Of a stretch of 64,000 nt of DNA, positions 41,778 through 50,762 are shown one piece after another; the stretch's first letter is position 1, and every line of letters begins with the position of its first letter. The notes below the pieces were generated by a model. That model had not been told where the DNA came from and ran no database searches. It saw nothing but the letters and a program-made list of their open reading frames with translations. The stretch is from Candidatus Melainabacteria bacterium. GTDB taxonomy: Bacteria; Cyanobacteriota; Vampirovibrionia; Obscuribacterales; Obscuribacteraceae. Location: positions 62,001 to 126,000 of the forward strand of contig RXJR01000031.1 in assembly GCA_003963305.1 (NCBI GenBank). Direction: 5' to 3'. Made by a program: the position numbers and the translations under genes.

Positions 41778-42404
41778 ATGAAGCATAATCTCGAAAAGCC
41801 GGAATCCTCGTTTGTTGATGTTGAAGCGCTTGCCCAACACTCTTCCAGCCGAATTCGAACGATATTAGCTTCAAGCTCAACTACACCGCCCGCAGTACTA
41901 CGCCTCCTCGCAACAGACAAAAACAGCAGCGTTATGTTAGCGGTGGCGCTGAACCCAGCATGCCCGTTAGATGTGCTTGAAATGCTGTCCAGAAGTTCAG
42001 ACAGATCGACCAGGTTGGGTTTAGCGAATCAGCTAGACGTCTGTGATGAAATACTGAGTGCTCTAGTTACCCATCGAAATCCTTACCTGGCAAGTCAATC
42101 AAAACAGGCCCTCGAAGCGCGGGCATTCGAGCAAAAACTGCGAAACGGCAATGTGCGTTGCGTAAAGGGCAACAAATATAAGTTGGGAGAACTGCTTGTC
42201 GGAGCTCGGCAGTTAAGTTCTGAAGATCTTGAGATTGCGCTCAAGCTGAGTCAAGAGCATAAACTATTACTTGGTCGGGTGCTTATGCAAACAGGAATGG
42301 TGTCGCCGACAGTGCTACACAATGCACTGAAATTCCAAATGCTTCTGCGCACCGGCGAGATAGAATTTTCGGGCTCGTACGAAATGATTGAAGGCGACGA
42401 ATAA
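41778..42404 (+). CDS. HEAT/LRV-like repeat protein with MshEN-like C-terminal domain
   Basis: 208 residues, cytoplasmic. The N-terminal ~110 residues are leucine-rich-variant/HEAT-like helices (LAQHSSSRIRTILASSSTTP, LLATDKNSSVMLAVALNPAC, LSRSSDRSTRLGLANQLD). The C-terminal ~70 residues (YKLGELLVGARQLSSEDLEI ... LLGRVLMQTGMVSPTVLHNAL) are like the N-terminal domain of type II secretion/type IV pilus ATPases (MshEN), some of which bind c-di-GMP. No ATPase domain follows. Possibly a signalling adaptor; role unknown. A textbook terminator follows. Confidence 0.75.
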   Translation: MKHNLEKPESSFVDVEALAQHSSSRIRTILASSSTTPPAVLRLLATDKNSSVMLAVALNPACPLDVLEMLSRSSDRSTRLGLANQLDVCDEILSALVTHRNPYLASQSKQALEARAFEQKLRNGNVRCVKGNKYKLGELLVGARQLSSEDLEIALKLSQEHKLLLGRVLMQTGMVSPTVLHNALKFQMLLRTGEIEFSGSYEMIEGDE

Positions 42405-42423
42405 AGCGCCAGAGATTTTGAAT

Positions 42424-42457
42424 AAAAGGGACCGAACTTCCATTCGGTCCCTTTTTT
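42424..42457. terminator. Rho-independent terminator (bidirectional)
   Basis: Stem GGGACCGAA ... TTCGGTCCC (9 bp, 6-nt loop) followed by six T, and preceded by AAAA, so it can serve both the plus gene ending at 42404 and the minus gene ending at 42478. Confidence 0.93.
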
Positions 42458-42477
42458 GACGAACTGAGCTGTCGCGA

Positions 42478-43287
42478 TTACTTCATCTGCGCGGCGCCAG
42501 CTGCCTGAGCAGCGGCTTGCACAGCAGCGTTGGTTGCGACCGCGTTGCAGTTAACAGTTGTACCCGAAGGGTTGACGTTGAACTGCCCAGTCGATACAGC
42601 AAAAGGTCCTTGATTAACATTAAGCGCGAAGCCGCTTGTAAAAGTTTGAGCGATACCAGCGTTCGAATTCAAGTTAACCAATAATGGTGCAATTGCCTTT
42701 AACTGAAAGTTTGAAGACTGAGTGTTTGGAAACGCAGGCTGGTTAGCAAGATTGCCAATCAGGTTGATCAAGCTACCGCGCTGCGCAAACAAGTCTGTGT
42801 TTACATATGCAGTCAAATTGAGCTGTTTGCCTTTGACCAATTTATTGTTGAACAAAAGCGAGCCGTCGAGAGCACTCAGAGGCAAAATGCTCAAACCTGT
42901 TCTCGTAACATTTGGAGTGGCATTTCGAACAAATGTGTATTCAACAGCGACAAAGCCAAATGGAATTCCTGGCTGTGGATTCAACGTGATGTTGAATCGT
43001 GCATTCCCCTGAGGCAAGCTGGTCAACCCAGGTATATCGAGCAAATCAACAAAACCAGGTTGAACAATGATACCACCTGCAACACCAACTTCGGCCGAAG
43101 AAAGCAGTGGCAGACCTGGTGTTGAAACGAATCCAGACTTAGTTTCGTCATCACCGCAGTATGCAGGCAAAAGGATCGGACTGTTTTGAACGACCACGCC
43201 CTGATGTGCAGCGAATGCACCACTGCTAGCGCCGGCGAACGATAGCAGCAGCGCTAAGAATAATGCAAAGTACTTTGACAATTTCAT
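42478..43287 (-). CDS. Secreted hypothetical protein
   Basis: 269 residues with AAGGGAG before the ATG. Clear signal peptide MKLSKYFALFLALLLSFAGA...AFA-AH. The mature protein is rich in Val, Leu, Asn and beta-structure, with few charges and two Cys (YCGDD near the start, VNCNAV near the end) that may pair. The C-terminus is an Ala/Gln helix (AAVQAAAQAAGAAQ). I do not recognise the family. Surface or periplasmic location is likely. Confidence 0.75.
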   Translation of the reverse strand: MKLSKYFALFLALLLSFAGASSGAFAAHQGVVVQNSPILLPAYCGDDETKSGFVSTPGLPLLSSAEVGVAGGIIVQPGFVDLLDIPGLTSLPQGNARFNITLNPQPGIPFGFVAVEYTFVRNATPNVTRTGLSILPLSALDGSLLFNNKLVKGKQLNLTAYVNTDLFAQRGSLINLIGNLANQPAFPNTQSSNFQLKAIAPLLVNLNSNAGIAQTFTSGFALNVNQGPFAVSTGQFNVNPSGTTVNCNAVATNAAVQAAAQAAGAAQMK

Positions 43288-43437
43288 GTATTTCTCCCTT
43301 ATACAACGTAACGCGGATCCGCATAACGAATTTGTCAGCAGGTAAGACTCCCGTCAATTAAGCCAAGTGATTGTAGCAGCAAAATCTACAGCCAGCAGAA
43401 TGAAAGAATTCTGAAAGCTTGATGAAACGCGCAGCTC

Positions 43438-43500
43438 CAATGTCGGCTATATTCAACTCGAACCCAATAAAATTAAAGAACAATGTCGGCTATATTCGAC
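43438..43500. repeat. 20-bp direct repeat with hairpin
   Basis: CAATGTCGGCTATATTCAAC (43438-43457) is repeated at 43481-43500 with one change. From the second copy GTCGGC (43485) pairs with GCCGAC (43509-43514). It lies between two minus-strand genes, after the stop codon of the one at 43562. Confidence 0.75.
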
Positions 43501-43561
43501 ACAAGCAAGCCGACTATATCAGGAGAAATTTGAAATTCGCATCAACAAATTTCCAGTTGGA

Positions 43562-44179
43562 TTACGAAAGACACTGCGATCCATCGCGACTAAATACCGC
43601 CTGTCCTGCTCTCGAAACGCTAGTCACTTCGCCGCAATTTCCTTTGTCAATTCTCACGCCTTCAGGAGTCGTGTAAGAACTAGTGCCGTCCGGTTTACCA
43701 TCGGGACCCATGTTGGGCACAAATTTGTCTTTAAGTTCATCACCCGATTCATGCGAAGTCGGCCGTCCATCATTTTTCAAAACGCCGATACCTTTGAGCT
43801 GCCCATCCGGACCGATCTCAACATCTGTCACACTGCCGAAATCTGCCACTGTCGCCCTCGCGCTACCATCAGGGAAATCAGTACGCTGCCCGCTGAATTT
43901 CGAACCTTCTCTGGTACTGTCAGTTGTCACACCATCATTTCTCTGCGCAAAGTCTGAACCGGTTTTAGTACCCGCAAAAGTAATGAAGTCTGCGCCTATC
44001 GTGGCATCAGAGGTACCGCCAATGCCAGCTGAAAAGCTGGCGAATTCACGCGACGCCGCGGTAATTCCACCCGGAGCATTTTGAACGCTGATTTCAGCCC
44101 AGACATTCCGCTGTGCACCATCTGAGACGCTGGACACACCACCGTCAAAATTACCCGACTCTGCGTGCTCTGCAGTCAT
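43562..44179 (-). CDS. Hypothetical hydrophilic protein
   Basis: 205 residues; GGAG lies 5 nt before the ATG. No signal peptide or membrane segment. The sequence is rich in Gly, Asp, Ser and Thr with repeated DGxxxx turns (DVEIGPDGQLKGIGVLKNDG, NMGPDGKPDGTSSYTTPEG), suggesting beta-strand repeats, and ends with two Cys. No family recognised. The opposite strand also has an open frame here but without a ribosome-binding site. Confidence 0.6.
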   Translation of the reverse strand: MTAEHAESGNFDGGVSSVSDGAQRNVWAEISVQNAPGGITAASREFASFSAGIGGTSDATIGADFITFAGTKTGSDFAQRNDGVTTDSTREGSKFSGQRTDFPDGSARATVADFGSVTDVEIGPDGQLKGIGVLKNDGRPTSHESGDELKDKFVPNMGPDGKPDGTSSYTTPEGVRIDKGNCGEVTSVSRAGQAVFSRDGSQCLS

Positions 44180-44247
44180 ATAAGCTCCAGTTGATGGCGA
44201 CAGAGGAATCTTATACTTGTAAAGTGACAGCTGGGTTACAGGAGCAA

Positions 44248-44904
44248 TTACTTCTGAGATCCATAAACCAGAAATGTTCGGTCTTTGATATCTCCCGATG
44301 AAAGGAAAAATCGTAAAGTACCTGGAGATTCCAGCGCATCATCATTAGTCTTATAGAATTTGAAAAGACTTAGCTGATCGCATATTTGACGTTCTAGCTG
44401 CGGCTCGGCAAAAACAACGACCAGATTGCACTTCTTCAAATTGACATCCAACAATAATCTCGCGATTGCGTTGGCGATAGCGCCCGCACTCTTGTTTGCA
44501 TCATCCGATGGTGGCACAACAATCGCGCCCTGCCAACCGGGTCCGATTTCCAGCTTTGAAAACATGCGGCAACCAATCGGTGTTGCGCCGTGATACCAGA
44601 GATCTTCGTAATGCATCTGCTCTAACGATTTAGGATTAAACCTGGCGGCAACTCTGTATTTGACAGTCATGTTCAGACCAGGGGAAAGTCCTGAAGTCGG
44701 ATAGTTCAAAAAATTCGGAATACTCTTCGGATAAAGATAAATCGCCCAATCGTAGCGTGAGCTTATCCAACCATCGTCCACGAAGTTGAGGCTTTGTTCC
44801 GCAAATGCTGACCTACCGCACAACAACGTGCAAGTGACGGCTGAAACTAGCGCACACAGCAACGAGCGCGAGAATCCGATTCGTTTTGGCAGCTTGAGAT
44901 TCAC
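44248..44904 (-). CDS. Secreted hypothetical protein
   Basis: 218 residues from GTG 44904; the upstream site is weak. Signal peptide SLLCALVSAVTCTLLCGRSAFA. The mature part has aromatic-rich segments (YDWAIYLYPKSIPNFLNYP, HYEDLWYHGATPIGCRMF) and an alpha-beta segment (LLLDVNLKKCNLVVVFAEP). No recognised family. It lies just downstream of the TPR/membrane gene and may be in the same transcript. Confidence 0.7.
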   Translation of the reverse strand: MNLKLPKRIGFSRSLLCALVSAVTCTLLCGRSAFAEQSLNFVDDGWISSRYDWAIYLYPKSIPNFLNYPTSGLSPGLNMTVKYRVAARFNPKSLEQMHYEDLWYHGATPIGCRMFSKLEIGPGWQGAIVVPPSDDANKSAGAIANAIARLLLDVNLKKCNLVVVFAEPQLERQICDQLSLFKFYKTNDDALESPGTLRFFLSSGDIKDRTFLVYGSQK

Positions 44905-44934
44905 CTTAGGCCCAGACAGTTAACAACAACACAA

Positions 44935-46278
44935 TTATCGCTGATGCCGGGGAAATTTCGACATTAGAACGACCACTCTGCCTGCGAGCGCCTCAAACCA
45001 GAAGGCGCATATGGACAAACCAATGGAGGCGGTTATTGCTGAAGCCCAAACATGGATAATCAATTCGCCACTGCCCTTGAAAGTTCGATCAAGGAAATCC
45101 AGGGCAAACAACAAACTTGAACCAGCCAGAGCACAAAGAAAGTTTACAGCCAGATACACGTAGAGAAACTTCCGAAACTTGCCTGGCTGAAAGGAAAAAA
45201 TGATCACGGTCGGCGCCAGCAACAATCCGAACATTGCCAGCGGGAAATACCAGAGAACACTGCTAAAGGCAACTAGTGGAACGATTGAAGCGACAATAAG
45301 CAGGTTAATAGCGAGCAATTTTGCAGCGAGAACTTCATCAGCCGTGAGGCTCCACCGAGTTTCAGGATCAAGCCAGATAATCAGATTGAAAATTGGATTT
45401 GCCAGGAAAAATGCAAACAGCGCAAAGAGTGTAAACAACACAACAGGCATGATCAACGCCAGGCTCAAGGCCTGGCAAACAGGGTTCGGAATTTTATGCA
45501 AATATGCCACTGCAAATGGTGCGCCGCCAATCAAAAAAAGCGGCACCAGGTTTACAGAACCATCAGCGCTCATAAACTTGAGAAGAAATCGATAGATGGC
45601 ATGCTTAGCCCGCATTGCCGCCAGAAGACCGCTGCGAGCACTGGCCGAACCGGGATCAAGGCGCAAAGCTTCTGCGTAAAACGCTCGTGCCTCCTGAGAC
45701 TTGCCGCCCTCCAGCGCAAACCACGCGCGCATTTCGTGTGATTCGGAGTCGTTTGGATCAAGTGCCAGAGCTTCACCCAATGCGGCAAAAGCCTCCGCTT
45801 TACAGTTCAGGGCGAGCAAGACACGCACCTTCATCTGCATACACTGTGCATCTGCAGGATCGCACTTGAGACCATTTTCTGCACAGTCAAGCGCAGACTG
45901 CGCATGGTTGGGCAAAATCTTAGAGGCCAGGCACAGATGCAAATACGCTTTGAACCCCCAGTACTCAGGAGCATCGGGGTCAAGTCGCAAGGCTTCTGTG
46001 ATAGCCGGCATAGCAAGCCACGTGCGATGAGATTTGGCGTAACAGATTGCCAGGACATAGTGCCCATACGACAGTTCGGGATCTAATTCCAACGCTTTGA
46101 CAGCGAACTGCAGCGCGTCTTTATGCTTCCCCATGCTGATTTTGCACATGGCTATCATTGTGTGCGCCAGAGCATTATCAGGATTCTCTTTCAGTTCCGA
46201 AAAAAATTCCTGCTCAGCACGCGCAAACATGCGCAACTGGAAAAGAACTAATCCGCGCTCTAAAAATGATGCTGACAA
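44935..46278 (-). CDS. TPR protein with C-terminal multi-pass membrane domain
   Basis: 447 residues. Starts with TTG (46278) one base after the stop codon of the upstream gene, so translation is likely coupled. The N-terminal ~230 residues are about six TPRs (AEQEFFSELKENPDNALAHT, LQFAVKALELDPELSYGHY, ALALDPNDSESHEMRAW). The C-terminal half has five to six membrane helices (PLFLIGGAPFAVAYL, LALIMPVVLFTLFALFAFFL, LLAINLLIVASIVPLVAFSS, FGLLLAPTVIIFSF, FLCALAGSSLLFALDFL). It is likely a membrane scaffold with cytoplasmic TPRs. No enzyme motif. Confidence 0.8.
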   Translation of the reverse strand: MSASFLERGLVLFQLRMFARAEQEFFSELKENPDNALAHTMIAMCKISMGKHKDALQFAVKALELDPELSYGHYVLAICYAKSHRTWLAMPAITEALRLDPDAPEYWGFKAYLHLCLASKILPNHAQSALDCAENGLKCDPADAQCMQMKVRVLLALNCKAEAFAALGEALALDPNDSESHEMRAWFALEGGKSQEARAFYAEALRLDPGSASARSGLLAAMRAKHAIYRFLLKFMSADGSVNLVPLFLIGGAPFAVAYLHKIPNPVCQALSLALIMPVVLFTLFALFAFFLANPIFNLIIWLDPETRWSLTADEVLAAKLLAINLLIVASIVPLVAFSSVLWYFPLAMFGLLLAPTVIIFSFQPGKFRKFLYVYLAVNFLCALAGSSLLFALDFLDRTFKGSGELIIHVWASAITASIGLSICAFWFEALAGRVVVLMSKFPRHQR

Positions 46279-46279
46279 T

Positions 46280-47311
46280 TTATTCTGTTGCCGGTTCCTT
46301 TTGCTCCTGACTCGAATCCGGGATGTGTCCAGAACGCAAATATGTCATCAAGGCGCCCGGTGAGCTAAAGACGCCTTCTCTATAAAAATGCGGTTGTGGG
46401 TTAGTCGAATAGAAATTAGCGTCCCAGTAGCCTTCAGCCTGCAAACTTTCCTTTGATGCATCGATGGCGTGAGCTCGAGTCCAGCTACCGTGTGCGTATA
46501 GAGGAGTGCTATCGAGAGTCAAATCGCCGTCCATGATTTGCGTGTCCTGAAGCAGCGGATTATCGTGAATCTTTACCAGATGAATCTTGTTAGGTGGGCT
46601 CAACTTACCGACCAATTCGAAGTCTCCGAATTCATCAGTTCCTCTTCCGTGAAGATCGAAATAATGCTGTTGCACGTTAGTAAAACGAATATTATGCGGA
46701 CCACCCGGTGAGTCACTGACATCGTTAACAACCCAGTCACCGGCTAACTGCGGCGGATTCAAAGGCGAAAACTGCAGCTGATCGCTCACACTGAATAGTG
46801 GCGCACAAATTTGCGTAAAAACTACTAGACCAAGAAAAACGGAAGAAACAAGAAACATAAGTCGGTTCTGATTCTGACGACCAGTTTCGAACAACTGCGC
46901 CGTGCGGCGAAGAAACGATTTGCCGCCAGCTTTGTCGGCAAATTCCGAGACTGGAACTAATTTGGGAAAGATCTCGAGCCCGGCTCGGATACTATTAGCC
47001 TCTGAATCCGGGTTCAAATTGGGAACGATTTCCAACCCGGCTCGCACACAATTCGCGTCTGAGCCAGAGTTCAAACCAGGAACCCTGTTCGAAATAGGTA
47101 CGACGTTCAGGCTCGGAGTCGTATTTGAGATGGATACAGCAGCGTTCAGGCTCGGACTCGTATTTGAGATGGATACAGCAGCGTTCAGGCTCGGAGTTTT
47201 ATTCGAGACATATACAGCAGCTTTCAGGCTCGGACGGCAAGCGTCGGAAACCCCAGACTCTGGTCTTAGAGTCTGCTCAATGCGAGCGAACAATTTCGCT
47301 ACCTTCTCCAA
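46280..47311 (-). CDS. Single-pass membrane protein with 13- and 19-residue tandem repeats
   Basis: 343 residues from TTG 47311, which has GGAG 7 nt upstream. The N-terminal cytoplasmic part carries four PSLNAAVSISNTT-type 13-residue repeats followed by three 19-residue repeats (PGLNSGSDANCVRAGLEIV and relatives), each starting with P-x-L. One membrane helix (LMFLVSSVFLGLVVFTQI) follows, then ~170 extracytoplasmic residues of beta character (LAGDWVVNDVSDSPGGPHNI, FELVGKLSPPNKIHLVKIHD). Function unknown. Coupled to the TPR membrane gene. Confidence 0.75.
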   Translation of the reverse strand: MEKVAKLFARIEQTLRPESGVSDACRPSLKAAVYVSNKTPSLNAAVSISNTSPSLNAAVSISNTTPSLNVVPISNRVPGLNSGSDANCVRAGLEIVPNLNPDSEANSIRAGLEIFPKLVPVSEFADKAGGKSFLRRTAQLFETGRQNQNRLMFLVSSVFLGLVVFTQICAPLFSVSDQLQFSPLNPPQLAGDWVVNDVSDSPGGPHNIRFTNVQQHYFDLHGRGTDEFGDFELVGKLSPPNKIHLVKIHDNPLLQDTQIMDGDLTLDSTPLYAHGSWTRAHAIDASKESLQAEGYWDANFYSTNPQPHFYREGVFSSPGALMTYLRSGHIPDSSQEQKEPATE

Positions 47312-47494
47312 CAGGGAACTCCGACTAGTAAATTAGTTCTAGATCAACGGATTTACCTTGACCTGTCAGTTACGCTTGCGCGAGGCGGTTTTAAGTGCAG
47401 GCGGCTAAGCGTAACGCTTCCAGATTAGCTCTGTAGCGCCCGCTTGTCAAGAGAAACGGCGAGCACAAAGCCTCAAAATGGTGCGCTGGTGGAG

Positions 47495-48115
47495 CTAACA
47501 GGCTATTCCAAAAAGATCCATTTTTGTCTCGCGAACGGAATCCAGAGTCTCCATAAACGCTTGTAGAGTATCAACCAGATTGCCGTCAAAATCTTGCTCA
47601 TTCATGGCACCACTATCGATAATCTCTGCCACTACTACGTAGACTTTGTCCAGACCGGAATGAAGTTCAACGACCTCTGAGTTGGTCAAATACCAGTAAA
47701 ATCCAGCGTCGCTATCAAACTCTTTTCCAATGTATGGTCTGCCTTCCACACAATAATTGAACAAAATTCTTGTTCGTTCATCAAATCTCTTCTGAAATTG
47801 CACATTCATATCATTCAGAGACTGCCAGGGCCACTCGTTTTCGCAATCGCCTTCTATCGGTGAGGCAGAATTTGCGACAAGAAAATTTATCGCAGAGACC
47901 TCGGCAACCGTCTCGGTGGATTCTTTTGCCCCGCTCAAAATCAAGTCATTGATGCGAACTTTTCCATCATCGATCAGATCTTCGTCCAGGTCGACTTCCT
48001 CAGCGAATTCTTCAAAAGCCTCAATCGCATCTTCTGCAAGCTGCTTATTCTTGCTTTTAAGCTGTTTCCCGAGGTCGCTCAAATTGAAGGCGCTGATTAC
48101 TATTTGAATTGACAT
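47495..48115 (-). CDS. Hypothetical cytoplasmic protein
   Basis: 206 residues; GGAG before the ATG. Acidic, no signal or membrane segment. It opens MSIQIVISAFNLSDLGKQL and has an acidic helical stretch (AFEEFAEEVDLDEDLIDDGK), then an alpha-beta part (GFYWYLTNSEVVELHSGL, VYVVVAEIIDSGAM). I recognise no domain; proteins like this sometimes serve as immunity or structural partners, but nothing nearby supports it. Confidence 0.7.
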   Translation of the reverse strand: MSIQIVISAFNLSDLGKQLKSKNKQLAEDAIEAFEEFAEEVDLDEDLIDDGKVRINDLILSGAKESTETVAEVSAINFLVANSASPIEGDCENEWPWQSLNDMNVQFQKRFDERTRILFNYCVEGRPYIGKEFDSDAGFYWYLTNSEVVELHSGLDKVYVVVAEIIDSGAMNEQDFDGNLVDTLQAFMETLDSVRETKMDLFGIAC

Positions 48116-48256
48116 AATCTACTCCACTGGCAAACAGAACAATAGCTGCATTTCCGGCCAAGATCATCCGCGGAAAACATAAGATACCAAATGCGGCACC
48201 GCGACACAACGACGTCGTTCAATACAGGAATGCAACTGCGAACAAATCTAAGAACT

Positions 48257-49278
48257 TCATTGAACAGGCTCAGTCAGCAGATACTTCCAAGCATTCACGT
48301 AGCGCTGATCGCGAATCGGTGCGCCATGTGCATTGGTTTGGGGGAAAGAACCAGTGAGAAGACGACTGTGCTTGTATGGATATGGCACTTGATCCGCGTC
48401 AACAACGCTGTATTGCGGCATCAGCCTCATCGCCTGATAAATCTGCAACTGCTGCTGGTAAGTGCAACCGTTGTGATCATCGCCCTCGTGCACAAAGCTG
48501 AAGAAACGATTTCCCGGCGTAATACTTGGTTCGAAGAACCATGCACCAGGCTTGTTGTAATAGACATTGAAATCTTTGGGCGCGCCGAACATCAAGACGC
48601 GAGCCACTCTATGCATCTTCATCGCAATAAAACAGGCATGACCACCGCCTTGTGACTGACCAGTGAGAATCAATTTTTCCCAATCTACATCGTTGCTGCG
48701 ATCGAGAAATTGTGCCCAGTTTTCGTTCGGATAACTACGCGCAAGATAACGCAGCGCCATAACCAGCCGGTGCTCATCGAATTAAATTCATTGATGTTCA
48801 GATTGCCAAATTGCACTTTACCAGTGATTACGTTGGTACGTGCCTTGGCAAAGGCACCTTGATCATCACTGTTATTGAAGGTGGACATGCTGATGTCGTC
48901 CGGATAGGCAAGACAAAGCACATGGAATCCGAGGCTTGCGGCCGTTAGATTGAACGGCGCTGAGCCGTTGCCCTTGCCGCCAGTGCCGGGCAGGAAAACT
49001 ACGAGCTGCCCTGTATCACGAACAGACGGGTAGAACCAGCTCCAGTGCGCGAACCCCTGACCACTGAAGGTATTGATTCGAGAATCAGTATCGGAAGGCA
49101 AGATCTGATGGGTTGAAATTCCAGCTATTTGAGCGGCGGAGCCATCGCCAGCAATCACGACTCCAGGCAAACAAAAGGATGCGACCAGGGCAAAGAAAAT
49201 GATTAACGAAACTCTGAAACATATCATTAGCAGCGGGGTATACGCAAATTTCGTTCGAGCTATGCGCTTTAAAATCAT
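48257..49278 (-). pseudogene. Frameshifted secreted alpha/beta hydrolase (BPSS1187-like)
   Basis: Two frames together make one protein. The first (49278 to ~48780) has a signal peptide (LIIFFALVASFCLPGVVIAG) and an oxyanion-hole type strand (LVVFLPGTGGKG, VLCLAYPDDISM). The second (~48780 to 48257) has the nucleophile elbow GQSQGGGHA and ends HGAPIRDQRYVNAWKYLL. At the junction the DNA (minus strand) reads GAATTTAATTCGATGAGCAC. Removing five bases (an AATTT-type duplication) gives NINEFDEHRLVMALRYL and joins the halves in frame. So it is a +5 duplication, a recent inactivation or an assembly error. The active-site motifs on both sides remain intact. The family resembles the uncharacterised alpha/beta hydrolases of Burkholderia. 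Confidence 0.8.
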
Positions 49279-49311
49279 TCCTACCCGCCAAAGCAGCCCA
49301 CTGCTATAGTT

Positions 49312-50571
49312 TCAAGTCTCCACAAAATCAAGATCTTTTGCAAACGTTTCTTCCATGAAGAACAAGCAGACAAATGCCAGCAAGTAGCTGACACCTCCTA
49401 AAATCATAACCGATGCAGAGGTATTAATAGATTGCGATATCGCAGCAAAGGCAATGTTGATTGGTATGTGACAGGCACGCATCAAATTTGGTACCAGCGT
49501 TGTCACAGTCGAACGCACATTGGTACCAAATTGTTCAGCAGTCGTGGTGATAGCAATCGCCCAATAGCCAACAAAAAATCCGAGAGGCAAACAGAGCAGC
49601 GTATAAGTCTCAATATCGCTGCGAATCACCCACAGCGTGAGCAAGAACGCACAGAATTGGAACAAAAGAATAACCTTCTTCCGACTCCGCCAGACCTGAC
49701 TGAGAACCCCACAAACAGCCTCGCCAATCGCTTCACCCAGTGAATAAAAGGCTGCAATCTTTGCCACCATAACAGCACTATCGTTACCGGCGTGATTTAT
49801 CTCCGGCGCGAAGGTAACCAGAACGCCGAACACGTAAAACAACGGCAGCGCGATGCAAACGCATCTAATAATTTTCAAAATCTTTGCAGGGCTCTTCAAG
49901 AGAGCAAACGGATTTTGACGCTCAGAGATTCCTTCAGCCTTAACCTTCTCAAAAAGCGCGGTCTCTTTCATCGACACACGAATCAACAAAAGCAACAGCC
50001 CCGCCACTCCGGCAGCAAAAAATGCAGCGCGCCAGGGGACAGTAGCGCCGACATAACTGGAAAGAAGAGAGCCGAACACACCCATCAATGAAACAGTTGC
50101 TGTGCCGAATGTTCTATATCTTGCGGGTGTAATCTCAGCCGCTATCGTCATCGCAGCACCGACCTCGCCTGCCAGACCAAATCCGGTAAGAAAACGCAGC
50201 AGACCGTACAACGGCACCGAATCGACAAAGCTGTTTGCAATTGACGCAATCGAGTAACAGATAATCGAACCGACTAGCGCGGCGCGCCGCCCCTTCTTAT
50301 CGCCAATCCAACCCCAAATAATTCCGCCAAGCACCAGCCCGACCATTTGCGCATTCAAAAGGTTTACGCCAACGGATAAAGTGTTTTCAGCAGATACACC
50401 CAAATCACGCAAGCTGGGAACGCGCAAAATCGCAAATAGCAGCACGTCATACACATCAACTAGAAAACCCAGACCAGCAAGCAAAATCGCGGGTACGTAT
50501 GAACCCCACGAGAACGGAATACCGTCGATAATTGCTGGCTCGCTGGATGTTTTGATTGATGATTCAGTCAT
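49312..50571 (-). CDS. MFS transporter (metabolite:proton symporter type)
   Basis: 419 residues, twelve predicted membrane helices. The loop 2-3 motif is GWIGDKKGRRAALVG, and the segment RFLTGFGLAGEVGAAMTIAAE is typical of the sugar/aromatic-acid/dicarboxylate proton symporter branch. The start ATG has GGAA upstream. It probably takes up an organic acid or similar. The next gene downstream is the frameshifted hydrolase, 34 nt away, so they may be cotranscribed; the RraA-like gene (50763) is divergent. Confidence 0.92.
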   Translation of the reverse strand: MTESSIKTSSEPAIIDGIPFSWGSYVPAILLAGLGFLVDVYDVLLFAILRVPSLRDLGVSAENTLSVGVNLLNAQMVGLVLGGIIWGWIGDKKGRRAALVGSIICYSIASIANSFVDSVPLYGLLRFLTGFGLAGEVGAAMTIAAEITPARYRTFGTATVSLMGVFGSLLSSYVGATVPWRAAFFAAGVAGLLLLLIRVSMKETALFEKVKAEGISERQNPFALLKSPAKILKIIRCVCIALPLFYVFGVLVTFAPEINHAGNDSAVMVAKIAAFYSLGEAIGEAVCGVLSQVWRSRKKVILLFQFCAFLLTLWVIRSDIETYTLLCLPLGFFVGYWAIAITTTAEQFGTNVRSTVTTLVPNLMRACHIPINIAFAAISQSINTSASVMILGGVSYLLAFVCLFFMEETFAKDLDFVET

Positions 50572-50762
50572 AGGGGTTCCGCTAGCTCAATGGCTTAAGA
50601 CCACTGACACGTAGACTTTAGCAGCGAACTGCTTGAAGTTACAACTATTTCTTACCCTCGAAATCAGCCAAGCCTGGTCCTGTGAAAAGCCCAACGGCTG
50701 TATCTTTCTCACTCAGGCGCACCAGTGCAGTAGAATAACGCAGGTGACTCGCCGAGGTGCAT

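Noticed and set aside
41631-41840. Longer N-terminus of the RRM protein
   Set aside because: Overlaps the opposite gene at 41778 and a palindromic promoter region; the RRM starts right at ATG 41630 as in its family.
43683-44084. Plus-strand 133-residue frame opposite the hypothetical at 43562
   Set aside because: Composition is Pro/Ser/Leu-rich shadow, no ribosome-binding site; the minus frame has GGAG with correct spacing. The minus call itself is only moderately certain.
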